This document shows positions 1-9,808 of a DNA stretch of 64,000 bases, piece by piece. The notes beneath the pieces were generated by a model. That model worked only from the letters and a program-made list of their open reading frames with translations, ran no database searches and was not told the origin of the DNA. Position 1 is the first letter of the stretch. Each line of letters opens with the position of its first letter. Both the position numbers and the translations under genes were made by a program. This DNA is from Clitopilus passeckerianus (lineage: Eukaryota > Basidiomycota > Agaricomycetes > Agaricales > Entolomataceae), in contig CALYLX010000066.1 in the NCBI GenBank assembly GCA_944990035.1, forward strand, positions 1,612,001-1,676,000, written 5' to 3'.

Positions 1-1157
1 CTCGTGTGCCAGCACTGGTACAAGGTCGCAATGCAAAAATTCTGGGCACACCGGGCGTTCAGAATCTATGGCAGGGGCAAAAGCTACGCTCTTCGTTGGC
101 TACTTGAAAATCCAAAATGCCGTTTTATTCGTCATGTCCAGCATCTGGTCATCGATGGAAGATCGCCGGACGGAGATGATGTCTACTATGATATTCGTAA
201 AACAGTGGATCTCATGGCTAAATTTACACCTTACCCGCGATCGATTCGGCTGGAATACATGAGATATACCTGGCTGTTTCCCCAGACCCTTCGGATACTG
301 AAGTCTTTCAAGGAAGTGTCGTCCTTGGAATTGTACGACATGACGTACACATCTCCTGGGGAGTTCTTGAACTCTCTGAATATTTTCGATAGCCTACGGT
401 ACCTCGCCTTCAAATCTTGTTTCGTCACTAGACGCCCAATGAAACCCGCTCCTATCCCGGATCCCGACCTCTCTTCTCTCCAGCGGCTGAATATTGGGAT
501 AACCCCAAACTCAGCCGATGACCTTATTAGGTACCTGCTTACGAGACCATGCACAGTGGAGAGGCTCAAACTATCTTTGGAGACAAAGGGTTCTGAAGGT
601 GGAGATGTGGCCGCGAGGCTACTGAGCCACATTGGACCGGCATTGAAATCCCTTCACTTGAATGTCTTTCCTCCTGAAAACATCCTGAGAAGTACGCATT
701 CTCTTCGACGTGTAACTTCAGTCCTAATGTCTGACTCACAGACTCTCCTTTCCAACTAACAAACAATACAAGCCTCACATACCTTTCCGTCGAATCCATC
801 TTGATAGCATCCGATAGGCGCTACGACTGCAGCTGGCTCGGAGGCCTCATTGAATCGATCAATTCATCTGTATTTCGGCATTTACGAGTTGGATTCTTGT
901 CCGAGTACATCCCAGACGGTGAGGGGCATTATGGGATCCATTTCAAGAACTTCGATTGGAACTCCATTGACAATACCCTTACCGGGAGCTCTTATTTCGA
1001 CCATTGGAAAACGGTAGAGATATGGGTCAAGCAAACGATGGGGTATGAGTTGGAGGACGAAAACGTGGAAGGGCAGTTCAGAGAAAACCTTCCGAAATTG
1101 AATGGAAGTGGAAAACTGGTCGTCATCCAGGAAACAATAGGGGAGGAAGAGGACTAG
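1..1157 (+). CDS. F-box protein, tandem copy 1 (5' end outside window)
   Basis: This is the C-terminal 368 residues of an F-box protein, probably a substrate receptor of an SCF ubiquitin ligase. Exons are 1-691 and 742-1157. The intron 692-741 sits in the same phase and place as that of the intact copy at 1806. The first residues (LVCQHWY) match the second half of the F-box in that copy, so the start lies upstream of the window. After the F-box come leucine-rich, LRR-like segments (SLRYLAFKSC, LQRLNIG, LERLKLSLE-type) and an acidic C-terminus (GEEED). It is clearly more diverged from copies 2 and 3 than those are from each other. The SCF role is inferred from the family only. Confidence 0.75.
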
Positions 1158-1805
1158 GGATCGGACAAAGTTGCCAGGTTTCTGGCTGTATCTGTTTAAT
1201 TATTTACCTTGTTACTGTATTGACCCTAAATCCAACATTCAACCAAATCGTACGCTATTCCGATATGCATCGGAGCATGCTTGAATATGAAAGGCTGCTG
1301 ATTCAAATTATTTCCTGGTATCTACGTCTGTGAGCGCAGTGTGCACCTATGCACGAAAGAACCAGCTCCAGCTTGCTGCATAATGGGATAAGTTTAGGGC
1401 ACCGGTAATTGGATCAGATAGTACGACACGATTGTCGTCACCGTAGTAGCAACTCGCTGAGGGAGCTGAGATAGCTGGTCGTCACGACCACCCAGCAAGA
1501 ACACCAGAACAACCTTCAAACGGTAGTTCCTCCTCCAGCCTTTATCCTGGTCGGAGGTCCTGGTCGCTAGTCCTACACCCCTCTACTCGTCTTTTAGAAT
1601 TGATCTTGCCGACCTTCTGGATTTACAAATCCTCTGCGCCTCTGGGGTCGTCAAGATTGCTGAGCATCAAATTGACATCCATCTGAACACTGCCGCCCAA
1701 ATGTCACATACAATCGACCTTCTGAAACCCGTGATCTTGCCTGTGGCACAGCACGTTGATTCAACGTTGCGTAGCAACTTCCATCAACACTCCTGAGCAT
1801 TCGGC
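1158..1805. other. Intergenic spacer with relic of neighbouring gene's 3' end
   Basis: No gene is seen here. Bases about 1431-1540 align by eye with 4319-4420, the last exon of the FMN split-barrel gene, including the stretch encoding its C-terminal membrane helix. Bases about 1598-1680 resemble 4510-4600 of the same exon. Reading frame is lost. Bases about 1720-1806 resemble the DNA before copy 3 (about 3600-3683), which marks the start of the duplicated unit. Confidence 0.6.
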
Positions 1806-3116
1806 ATGGGAGCTGGCGATACAAGTTTTCACGCAGTTTCCTATCCTCGCATTCCTCTCGAGGTCCAAGAGCGCATCATCTTATCCGATGGTTGGACACG
1901 GAGGGGCCTTATCAGAGCATCCCTCGTCTGCCAGCACTGGTATACGGTCATGATGCAAAGTTTCTGGGCAGCTAACCCGTTAATAATCGACGCTGGACAT
2001 GACCGCCATCTTCGTCCGCTACTCGAGAACCCAAAATGCCGCTTCATTCATCATGTTCAACATCTTCTAATCAAGGGATATTCGTATATCGGGAGCGGTT
2101 TCTACGAAGACGTTGACATCACCATAACTCTCCTCGTTAACTTCGCACTCTGCCTTCGGTCGATTCAGCTGAAATGCCTGAGATATCACTTTATGATACC
2201 CCAAACCATTGCGTCGCTGGAAACTTTCAAGGAAGTGACATCCTTAGAGATTGACGGCGTGGTGTACACAGATCCTGTGGACTTCCTCAGCCTCCTCTCC
2301 GCTTTCGGTGGCCGCCTACAGAGCCTCGTCTTCCGTTACTGCCTCCTCCTCAAAGACTCTGGGGAACCCCATGATCTCCCAGTACCCGACATGTCCTCCC
2401 TCCGACGCCTGGATATAACGATAGAACAAGCCCCGGCAATCGAGGATGTCATTAAGCAATTCCTCTTGAACCCATTCCCAGTGGAGAGGCTCAATCTGGC
2501 TTGGAAATCGACGAACTTTGCGGGTCGAGATGCGTTGGCTGAGCTAGTGCGCCATATTGGACCTGCATTAAAATCTTTCCACTTGGATATCTCTGTTGCA
2601 GCTCGCCGTGAAGAAGACAAGAACCTTGGAAGTATGTATTCATTTTAATGCGTAATGAATAATTTTGTTGATATTTGGTTCGCAGAATCTCTTTTCCGAC
2701 TGAGGAACAACACGAGCCTGACGAATCTTTCCATTGAATCCATCGAAATAGCAGAGGGTCGTCACTACGACCACATCTGGCTTGAACGACTCCTTGGATC
2801 GATCAATTCACCTTCATTTCAGTGCTTACGCGTTGGAATCTTGTCCAGTGATGAATGGGAAGGTGTACACGAAGTCTATTTCAAGAACTTCGACTGGAAC
2901 ATCTTCGACGACACCCTTACCTCGAACCCTTATTTCGACCATTGGAAGACGGTGGAGATCTGTGTCAAGTCGCTGGAGGGCGTTGTGTTGGACAACGAGG
3001 ACCTGGAATCGGAGTTTAGGGTCAACCTCCCCAAATTGGATGCCAGTGGAAAGCTCATTATCACCCAAGAAACGATACCGGAGGATGATTCGGACGACGA
3101 TGATGACTACTACTAG
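1806..3116 (+). CDS. F-box protein, tandem copy 2 (intact)
   Basis: This 418-residue F-box protein is the only complete member of the array. Exons are 1806-2631 and 2686-3116. The intron of 54 nt starts GTATGT, ends TTCGCAG and splits a Lys codon. The F-box covers about residues 13-50 (YPRIPLEVQERII ... ASLVCQHWY). It is followed by degenerate leucine-rich repeats and an acidic tail (DDSDDDDDYY). The start is the first ATG before the F-box. The family normally recruits a substrate to Skp1-Cullin1, but the substrate cannot be told from sequence. Copy 3 carries an identical intron. Confidence 0.85.
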
Positions 3117-3682
3117 GAGTCTGAGCAAGGTGTTGGTATCTCATTTAATTACTCGTCTTTTCATGCCAGAGCAGGCTTCAAATAAGGTCTACTGCATCAT
3201 AAAATAGGTTTCATGTGTAGGTTACTCATACAACTTTGGCGTCTTCAAGAATTTGATCTGCCTCACCTTCCGGTTTTACGAATCCTCTGTACCTCTGATG
3301 CCGCCGAGATATGCCGTGCATCAAATTGACGACTGCCTATCAAATCACCTTGCTTGCCACGGTCTCTCGCACCCATAATTTGAAGCCAGTTCCTGCCGTG
3401 CGTGACGTTACTGCCACTCGTCACTTCTTATGTAATATCTGTGACACCTTTCCCGTTTCGTTCACTCCATTTTGAGTCCATTTCCCTATAATTTCAAAAT
3501 ATTCGTTTCTGTTATCAGCGTATATGCACAATGCACAATGGCCAAGCAAGGTTTCAGCCGACGCCAGTCGGCGATTCACCAGTAGCACATCACAGATCAT
3601 AAACCTGTGATCTTGCCTGGGACACAGCGCAATAGATTCAACGTTCTGCAGCAACTTCCATCAACGCACCAGAGGATTCGGC
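3117..3682. other. Intergenic spacer with second relic of neighbouring gene's 3' end
   Basis: No intact gene. Bases about 3245-3330 resemble both 1598-1680 and the sequence at 4510-4600 of the FMN split-barrel gene, so a decayed piece of that gene's last exon was carried along with the F-box unit. Bases about 3600-3682 match the upstream DNA of copy 2 closely. Confidence 0.55.
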
Positions 3683-4206
3683 ATGCGAGTTGGCGAATCA
3701 AGTTCAGACGCAGTTTGTTATCCTCGCATTCCTCTCGAGGTCCAGGAACGCATTATTGAAGTATGTATTCATTTTAATGCGTAATGAATAATTTTGTTGA
3801 TATTTGGTTCGCAGAATCTCTTTTCCGACTGAGGAACAACACGAGCCTGACGCATCTTTCCATTGAATCTATCGAAATAGCAGAGGGTCGTCACTACGAC
3901 CACAGCTGGCTTGAACGTCTCCTTGGATCGATCAACTCGCCTTCATTTCAGTATTTAAGGGTTGGATTCTTGTCCAGGAGTGGATGGCAAGGTGTACATA
4001 AAGTCTATTTCGAGAACTTCAACTGGAACATCATCGACAACACCCTTACCTCGAACCCTCATTTCGACCATTGGAAAACGGTGGAGATCAGGTCGATGGA
4101 GTACGTTGTGTTTGATAACGAGGAAGTGGAATCGGAGTTTAGGGTCAACCTCCCCAAATTGGCTGCAAGTGGAAAGCTCGTTGTCACCCGGAAAACGATA
4201 AGGTAG
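3683..4206 (+). pseudogene. F-box gene, tandem copy 3, internally deleted
   Basis: The first 26 codons (ATG at 3683) match copy 2 up to the F-box. The sequence then jumps straight to the splice donor. About 750 bp, equivalent to 1881-2627 of copy 2, is missing. The intron (3761-3814) is identical to that of copy 2, and the second exon (3815-4206) is nearly identical. The deletion changed the phase: exon 1 now ends at a codon boundary, whereas exon 2 needs one leading base, so splicing gives a stop after five codons. Reading through the intron also stops at once. An in-frame ATG inside the retained intron (3784) could give a 140-residue C-terminal fragment, but nothing shows that it is made. 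Confidence 0.75.
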
Positions 4207-4324
4207 GAAGAGTCGAACCAGTTCGCGTCTGCGGCATTACAAAGAATGTATAGGATAGGTATTATTTAAGAAAATGTACTATAAACGCCAGTAATGGCGA
4301 GGATATCATACGAGAAAGCTGTCG

Positions 4325-5303
4325 TCACCGTGATAGAAACCCTCTGAAGAAGCCAAGATAGCTAGTCGCCACCACCGCACCGGCAAAGAACGCCAGCACG
4401 ACCTTCAAGTCCTCCTGCCTTATACCCATCCCCTCCCCCTCCCTTCCTCCACCATCCTTCGTCCCAGTAGCAGTGGCAGCCGCAGCTGGCTGATCATGCA
4501 CCTTCTCATCATCTTCCGGTATCTGCTCAGGCTGCCCCTCCGGCTTCACGAACCCCATCTTCGCCTCAAACGCAGTCGTAAGCGCAGGTAGCCCATCCAG
4601 ACTGACAGCATTCTGCGTCTCCCAATACCCTTTGAGGTTCTTCCCTCCGTCGGTTTGGCCTGCTTCGAACATCTTGGCGACGCGGACTAGTTTGGTGCGG
4701 GGGCCGCGGTAGTCGTAAAAGGGGACGCCGAAGCCGCAGGACTGGTAAAGGATGAATGTCAGGGAAGTGGGAGAAAGAAAGGAAGAGAGCTTACTGTTGC
4801 GACTTTGAAGACGTCGATTATGATGATGGCTCGGGAGCCTGTTTGGCGTTTTCCGGGTGGCAGGAGTTCTTCGTATTCGGGTGTGCCGAATTCGTAGACG
4901 GTACCTGTGAAGGGAGTTAGATATGGTGGGTCTCTAGGGAAAGGAGGATGGAAGACATGCGTACCTTTGCCGTATAACCTCAGAATCCTCGGAGGACCGT
5001 CAAACGCGTTGAATAGGATGGTGATTCTTCCGTTTTCACGAACATGGGCGATAGTTTCGACACCTGCAACAAGTCTGTCAGTAATCATCTTAGATTCAGA
5101 GAGAAATTCAGCGTACCGCTACCCGTCAGGTCCTCGTACCATACACGGTTGGGACTCGCGACTCTGAATGACCCGTCAACTCCCTTTGGTGAGAGATTGA
5201 TGAGGCCGTCTTCGCCGAGAGGTGAGGTGGCCACCCAAAAGACCTTCTGCTCGAGGCACCACTTGATGAGGGAGTGCGGGATCTCGTCGTAGTATTTGGG
5301 CAT
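4325..5303 (-). CDS. FMN-binding split-barrel protein (pyridoxamine 5'-phosphate oxidase family) with C-terminal membrane anchor
   Basis: The N-terminal half matches the fungal pyridoxamine-phosphate-oxidase-like family: MPKYYDEIP start, FWVATSPL, LSPKG, VWYEDLTGSG, ENGRITILFNAF and EFGTPEYEELLPPGKR. Such proteins bind FMN, but the substrate of this branch is not established. Exons on the minus strand are 5117-5303, 4965-5063, 4795-4904 and 4325-4741. The start was set at the conserved MPKYYDE although an upstream in-frame ATG exists. After the barrel there is a Gly/Ala/Glu-rich linker (about residues 215-255) and a hydrophobic segment at the very end (VVLAFFAGAVVATSYLGF), which suggests tail-anchoring in a membrane. 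Decayed copies of the last exon lie at 1431-1680 and 3245-3330. Confidence 0.8.
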
Positions 5304-5899
5304 GGCAAGCAAGCGGGAGTTGAGTGAAAAAGATGAGAGCCAAGTACCGAAATTGAGGTCGTGCAGCTTCAAGCTAGGATGCTGTTTGTTGGCTTCCCAT
5401 CGGAGCAGCATTCATATTTATACTCGCTTTTGCGTAGCAGTGCCCTCTGATGACGGATTAAATGAGAAACGAGTACAAGCTGCGGTAGCTCAGTTGCGTG
5501 TTGAGTTGAAGGTCGGGACTGAAAGAAATTGAATTGGTCGATGAATAGCGGTTGATTTGTAAGCGGTTAAACGGAACGGTTGGACGCGTCAACGCGTCTG
5601 TACGGCATTTGATCTGATTCACCAGCTGCGTTTCAATGGAGCGCATGCAATCAACATTCAATCTTCGGCAATTCAAGTCGGGAGGTGATTTGCAGCGAGA
5701 TGTTTGAATAATGTACGGATGACGAGTAAATGAGGTGGGAACGGATGTTCGGTTGGGCTGCGTACTCTCCGCCCCATGGCCATCTGCCGAGTTTTCATCC
5801 TCAGGAATTGCTCAAGAATGACTCAATGCTAGGGCGCTCGGACCGCGAGTATACTCTCATCCATATAAGGGCCAGTTGATTCATACACCTCGTTACATA
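5304..5899. other. Intergenic, no gene seen
   Basis: This is the upstream region of the FMN split-barrel gene. No convincing coding frame, repeat or RNA gene was seen before the tRNA-like sequence. Confidence 0.5.
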
Positions 5900-6001
5900 G
5901 CGTGATAGAGAGATTCGAACTCTCGCCCTCATCGGAAGGCCAGTCAAGGGCACTATGATTCCATTTAAACAGATGCCTTGAGCCCACATGACCATGTCAC
6001 G
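5900..6001 (-). pseudogene. Degenerate class II tRNA-like sequence
   Basis: On the minus strand the ends CGTGACA and TATCACG form a mostly paired acceptor stem (one mismatch). A T-arm GAGAG-TTCGAAT-CTCTC and a long variable arm are present. The D-arm/A box is altered (GGTCATGTGGGCTCAAGGC, against GGCTGAGCGGCTCAAGGC in the copy at 6385). No clean anticodon stem can be drawn. It is best read as a decayed copy of the element at 6385-6490. Confidence 0.45.
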
Positions 6002-6384
6002 GTTTTTGGGTGGAGAGAAAGGGAGTCTAAGTATCTATGGTCGCGTTTACTATCATAAGATGGAAGGGTACGAGAAATTAGCGCTTGGGACCAATGAGAT
6101 GAAAACGATCTGTTTCTAAGGAGATACTGAGTTAAAAAAACTCTGAATACGGATGCCGAGAGGAACACAGAGAGGTGCTATTCCTGATATCTGAATGGTT
6201 TGAGGTAGAACTATTTGAGCCCGCCGTGTTCGGTTGATTCAGTAATATCTCTGCCTCAAGGCCCAGGCAGACGAAGAATTTGAAGAACCAATATTGCGGA
6301 CTACTGTGGGCACCACGTCGATTAAGAATCGCATTATCTTCGAATCCCTTCCACCGGAAAAAGTCAAGGATTAATCTTGTGGAG

Positions 6385-6490
6385 ACGTGACAGGGAGATT
6401 CGAACTCCCGCCCTCATGTGAGGACCAGCCCTAAGGGATTCATTCATCCTAATGATAGACTGGTGCCTTGAGCCGCTCAGCCATGCCACG
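6385..6490 (-). tRNA. Class II tRNA-like gene, anticodon uncertain (perhaps Leu UAG)
   Basis: On the minus strand the acceptor stem CGTGGCA/TGTCACG, A box (TGGCTGAGCGG), variable arm (CCTCACATGAGGG) and T-arm (GGGAG-TTCGAAT-CTCCC) are all good. The anticodon arm holds an insert. ACCAG can pair with CTGGT, and the seven bases before CTGGT (CTTAGGG) form a textbook loop with anticodon TAG. That reading puts the intron on the 5' side of the loop, not at the usual 37/38 site. A canonical intron position gives no T at position 33. It could be a real tRNA-Leu, a pseudogene or a tRNA-derived SINE. Confidence 0.4.
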
Positions 6491-6580
6491 GTCGTTATCT
6501 CTCTTTCTCCTTCCTCTTGCCCAACCCTTTCCATACTCCATCGGGAATAAAGGAGTCGATGGGAGAAGGAGCAAAAGATT

Positions 6581-6685
6581 TGACGAGAGTGGGATTCGAA
6601 CCCACGCCCTTTCGGACCAGATTACGAGGCAGCAGCTGCCTTGGTCTCCTTAGTCTGGCGCCTTAGACCGCTCGGCCATCTCGCC
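6581..6685 (-). tRNA. tRNA-Leu(AAG) with intron
   Basis: On the minus strand the acceptor GGCGAGA/TCTCGTC plus discriminator A, D-arm GCCGAGCGGTCTAAGGC, anticodon stem CCAGA/TCTGG, class II variable arm and T-arm GTGGG-TTCGAAT-CCCAC are all intact. The loop reads C-T-A-A-G-G, so the anticodon is AAG, reading CUU/CUC after inosine modification. An intron of about 25 nt lies after position 37. A near-identical gene lies at 52756-52861. Confidence 0.92.
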
Positions 6686-6819
6686 ATGTAAAGCACGAGG
6701 GGGTGGCTTCTTACAGCTCTCCCTTCTGGTGCATGAGGATAGAGAAAGCCTAAACTTGGATCGAGGGCCCATTCTCGTCGCTTACTGGGGTTCAGCGTGG
6801 CCCTTTTTATATTCTTCTA

Positions 6820-7954
6820 CTACGCGAAATTATTGTATCTTCCGCACTGGGAATGCCATGCAACATTACCCGTCATGATCAGTTTGATCATCTCAAAGTA
6901 CTCGACAACCTTCTCCAAATTCTCGTTTCCGAAATTAGTCCTGATGGCCAACTTCGCTTCTTCTGCCGCCTCCAAAAAACGTAGTTCCAAACCTGCTAGT
7001 CGTCCCTCTAACTCCTTCATCGCGTCTGGAATACTATATCCGCCTGTCTCCGAGAGATAAATGACTGCGTTAGGACAGATCATCTTGATATTCGCGCGCT
7101 TCTTCACTGCGACTTCCATCAGTTCCGTTCGAAGAGAATAGATGTCGTTGGTGTAGGTGTTGTGTTCAAGTGAAATATCTTCTACGGCCTTGATGCTTGC
7201 GGTTTCAAGGATGGCTTTCGGAGGTGCGACACCACACAACCATTGACCAAAAGGCAACATAACCCTGACCACAAGGTGAACAAATTGACCGGATGTGGAC
7301 TCGTCAAATGTGACTTACGGCGCCGCAATGTCCCGTTTCCTTTCCGCCATGAATTCATCGAATGTGTTATAGTTCATTGGCTTCGACCCTGCTTTCATCG
7401 TTTCCTTACTTTTCGCAAGGACATGTGCCATCCACCGGATGTGGATTTTACTCATCTCTTGGAAGCGCTCTAAATCGGTTTGATCTCCAGCCAAGCGGCA
7501 TCGCTCATGGATATCAAAGATGGCCTCTTCGAAAGCGTCGCCTTTAGTCGGCTGTGTGGTGCCCAAGTTAAGCGGAAATATACGCGCAACTTTCTGGCCC
7601 TACGAAAATCACAGTGAGTGGTTTGAATAGACTTGGGTGGGTGGTGGTATTTACCTCGTCAGTAGCTTGTTCTATTACATCGTCGATGAGGAAGTAAGCA
7701 ACGGTCCAGAGGGAGCCAACCTTGATCAGGTGGTCCTTGGCGTACGGGAACCATATTGGAACGAGAGTTTCCAGATCCATCTTTAGAAATTTCTGCTTCG
7801 CTGCTTCTGAAGGCCATGGCCACCTCGTAATGAAGTACTCTCGAACGAATGATTCGACCTCTACCCATTTGGGGTGGCGCCCGTGTTGGAAGCTACATAT
7901 ATGGGAAGGCTTCAAGGCGAGCAAATCTTCTTTACTGAATTGGGTGGAATCCAT
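6820..7954 (-). CDS. Sesquiterpene synthase (class I terpene cyclase)
   Basis: This 341-residue enzyme is of the fungal class I terpene synthase fold. It should ionise farnesyl diphosphate with Mg2+ and cyclise it; the product cannot be predicted. Exons on the minus strand are 7655-7954, 7319-7599 and 6820-7264. The aspartate-rich motif is DDVIE at residues 91-95. The second metal site NDIYSLRTE at 233-241 is a perfect match to NDxxSxxxE. An Arg-Tyr pair near the C-terminus (336-337) matches the diphosphate-sensing RY. The WPW...FFP/WFPYAKD region resembles the aristolochene-synthase-like branch. No signal peptide is seen, so it is probably cytosolic. No P450 or other tailoring gene adjoins it. 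Confidence 0.88.
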
Positions 7955-8724
7955 AGTGGCTGAGTAGAGGATGCGATAGAGGTGTTTTTTGACTGATGAT
8001 CTTAATTGTCTAGAGCATAAATACGACGCTAAACATTGGGAATGTCAAAACTAGCCTGCATTCCATGTGACAACCTACTAGTACAGTTGCGTGACGTCGC
8101 AAACACTACTTATAACTCCGTAATGAATTGGATATACTAGCATGCATCCTGTATCGGTGAATGTCATACTACTATTTAGACCCCAGTATTTCAACCCCGG
8201 ACGAGTGTTTCCTAGCATCTTGGAATAGAATAATTACTGCCTTCACTGGGATCCTGCACCTTTTCAATGTGGGGTTGGACTCAGGATGAGGACGAGCATG
8301 AGATAAGATCAGATTATGTAATGGCACTAGTACACGTGCTCTTCGGCGCCTATTGGACTTGCCGCTTTTCGCTTATTCTCTGCCTTGTGTTCATGGACCT
8401 ACACCACAACAACTTGTATGGAGCGGCCACTTCCGTTCCGGCATGGCATAAACTCGGATGGAGGCTGCCGCTATCACCAGCGTTAGACCCTTTAGGGATC
8501 AGTTCATTGGCTGGATTTTGGGGGTTAGACACATAGATGCAGGTTCTGGTCTAGTAATCATCCTCGGCAATTCAATATTTGGCTAGGACATGTCACATTT
8601 CGTATGAAGACTGGCATGCCGCCAGCTGGATATCCAGTGTGACAAGCAGATCGGCATTCTTCTGTGGAGGTATATACCATTAGGGTTAACATCACCCTCC
8701 TGGCATTGTTTTGGCAACCTACAA
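7955..8724. other. Intergenic, no gene seen
   Basis: This is the upstream region of the terpene synthase. No convincing coding frame or repeat was recognised. Confidence 0.4.
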
Positions 8725-9140
8725 TTACAGGCAAGGTAGTAAACATATATCTATGAGCAGGCGAGCCCACTGCACGACAGGGTAATAAACCGCGTATCCC
8801 CAAAAAGCATACTTAACAGGATGCAGTTTATGCGACAACGAACGCCAACTGAAGTCAAGCACGTTGGTACGGGTTGACATGACGCCAATAGCTCGCGGAT
8901 CCATCCACAGAGGTATAGTAAAACGAGCACTGGCCCATAATGAACCGTGGACACCCCATTCTGGATATCTGCCACGCAGATTGGGGCGGAGGTACTGCCT
9001 GAGCCTCTCAATAAACACCGGGTATCGAGAGGGTCGTGCTTGATCATCAGATGATGGAACAAACCAGTTTAAGTAGCGATCTGGGTCAGGGAAGAAGTCC
9101 CAAGACGCCAGATCGCAGGACTTCCAATGGAAATGGCCGT
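8725..9140 (-). pseudogene. Possible coding remnant, family not recognised
   Basis: One minus-strand frame stays open from about 9140 to a stop at 8725. Its protein-like composition is rich in Trp, Tyr, Arg and Pro (for example FFPDPDRYLNWFV and YPEWGVHGSLWASARF) and ends in a hydrophobic stretch. There is no ATG at its head, and no splice partners could be fixed. It may be the last exon of a decayed or unassembled gene. I do not recognise the family. Confidence 0.3.
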
Positions 9141-9808
9141 CTTCTGAAGGGGACGGGAAAGAACGACGTGAGGGCGAGTGTAGCGAGTACCAAATTACAA
9201 TGCGTTGTACTCTGTCAGGAGGTAAGGCACAGGTTTACTCGAAGAGACAATACCCACCAAAGGGGAGTCTCGTATGGCTTGAATACGCTCCGAAACTTGG
9301 AAGTCATCCGTAGTTGACGAAAGGAAAGGATTGAGGTGATGCAATGATTGATGATCACAGGAAAATTACTGTGTATAGATAAAAAATTAGCTAAGGATCA
9401 AGAAATCGACTTAACCTAGTGATGTATTCACACGAGACTTAAGCACCCATAAAAGGCAAATTATGAGTTTATGGACCAATCGAAATTAGAGAAATACCAA
9501 TTACAAACAAGCAAAAATATTGTAAAGTTTTGGAACTTTGGACGCTGGAAAGAACTCAATGGAGTATCCACTCCATCCTCGTAACAACACCAACAACGAC
9601 GGCGACAACGACCACGACAAGCGCCACAGCAACGAGGATAATCATCATTTCTTCCATTTTTGTTCACAATGCTATTGTCGCCTCTGGGCGCCTACCAACC
9701 ACAACAAGCTAGGGCGACTAAGGACAATGGACGGATATTGCTGTTGTTGAAGGGCAAGCGATATAGCCCTTGCGCCCACACAAGCGAGGGTCTATAAACC
9801 TCAAGCGG
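9141..9808. other. Intergenic with short ACA/ACG-rich simple sequence
   Basis: No gene is supported. Bases about 9580-9640 are rich in ACA/ACG/ACC triplets (AACAACACCAACAACGACGG and following), a short degenerate microsatellite upstream of the large disordered-protein gene. Confidence 0.45.

Noticed and set aside
3784..4206. 140-codon frame beginning inside the retained F-box intron, and its twin at 2655
   Set aside because: The ATG lies inside an intron with good splice signals in the intact copy. The frame is simply exon 2 plus intron.
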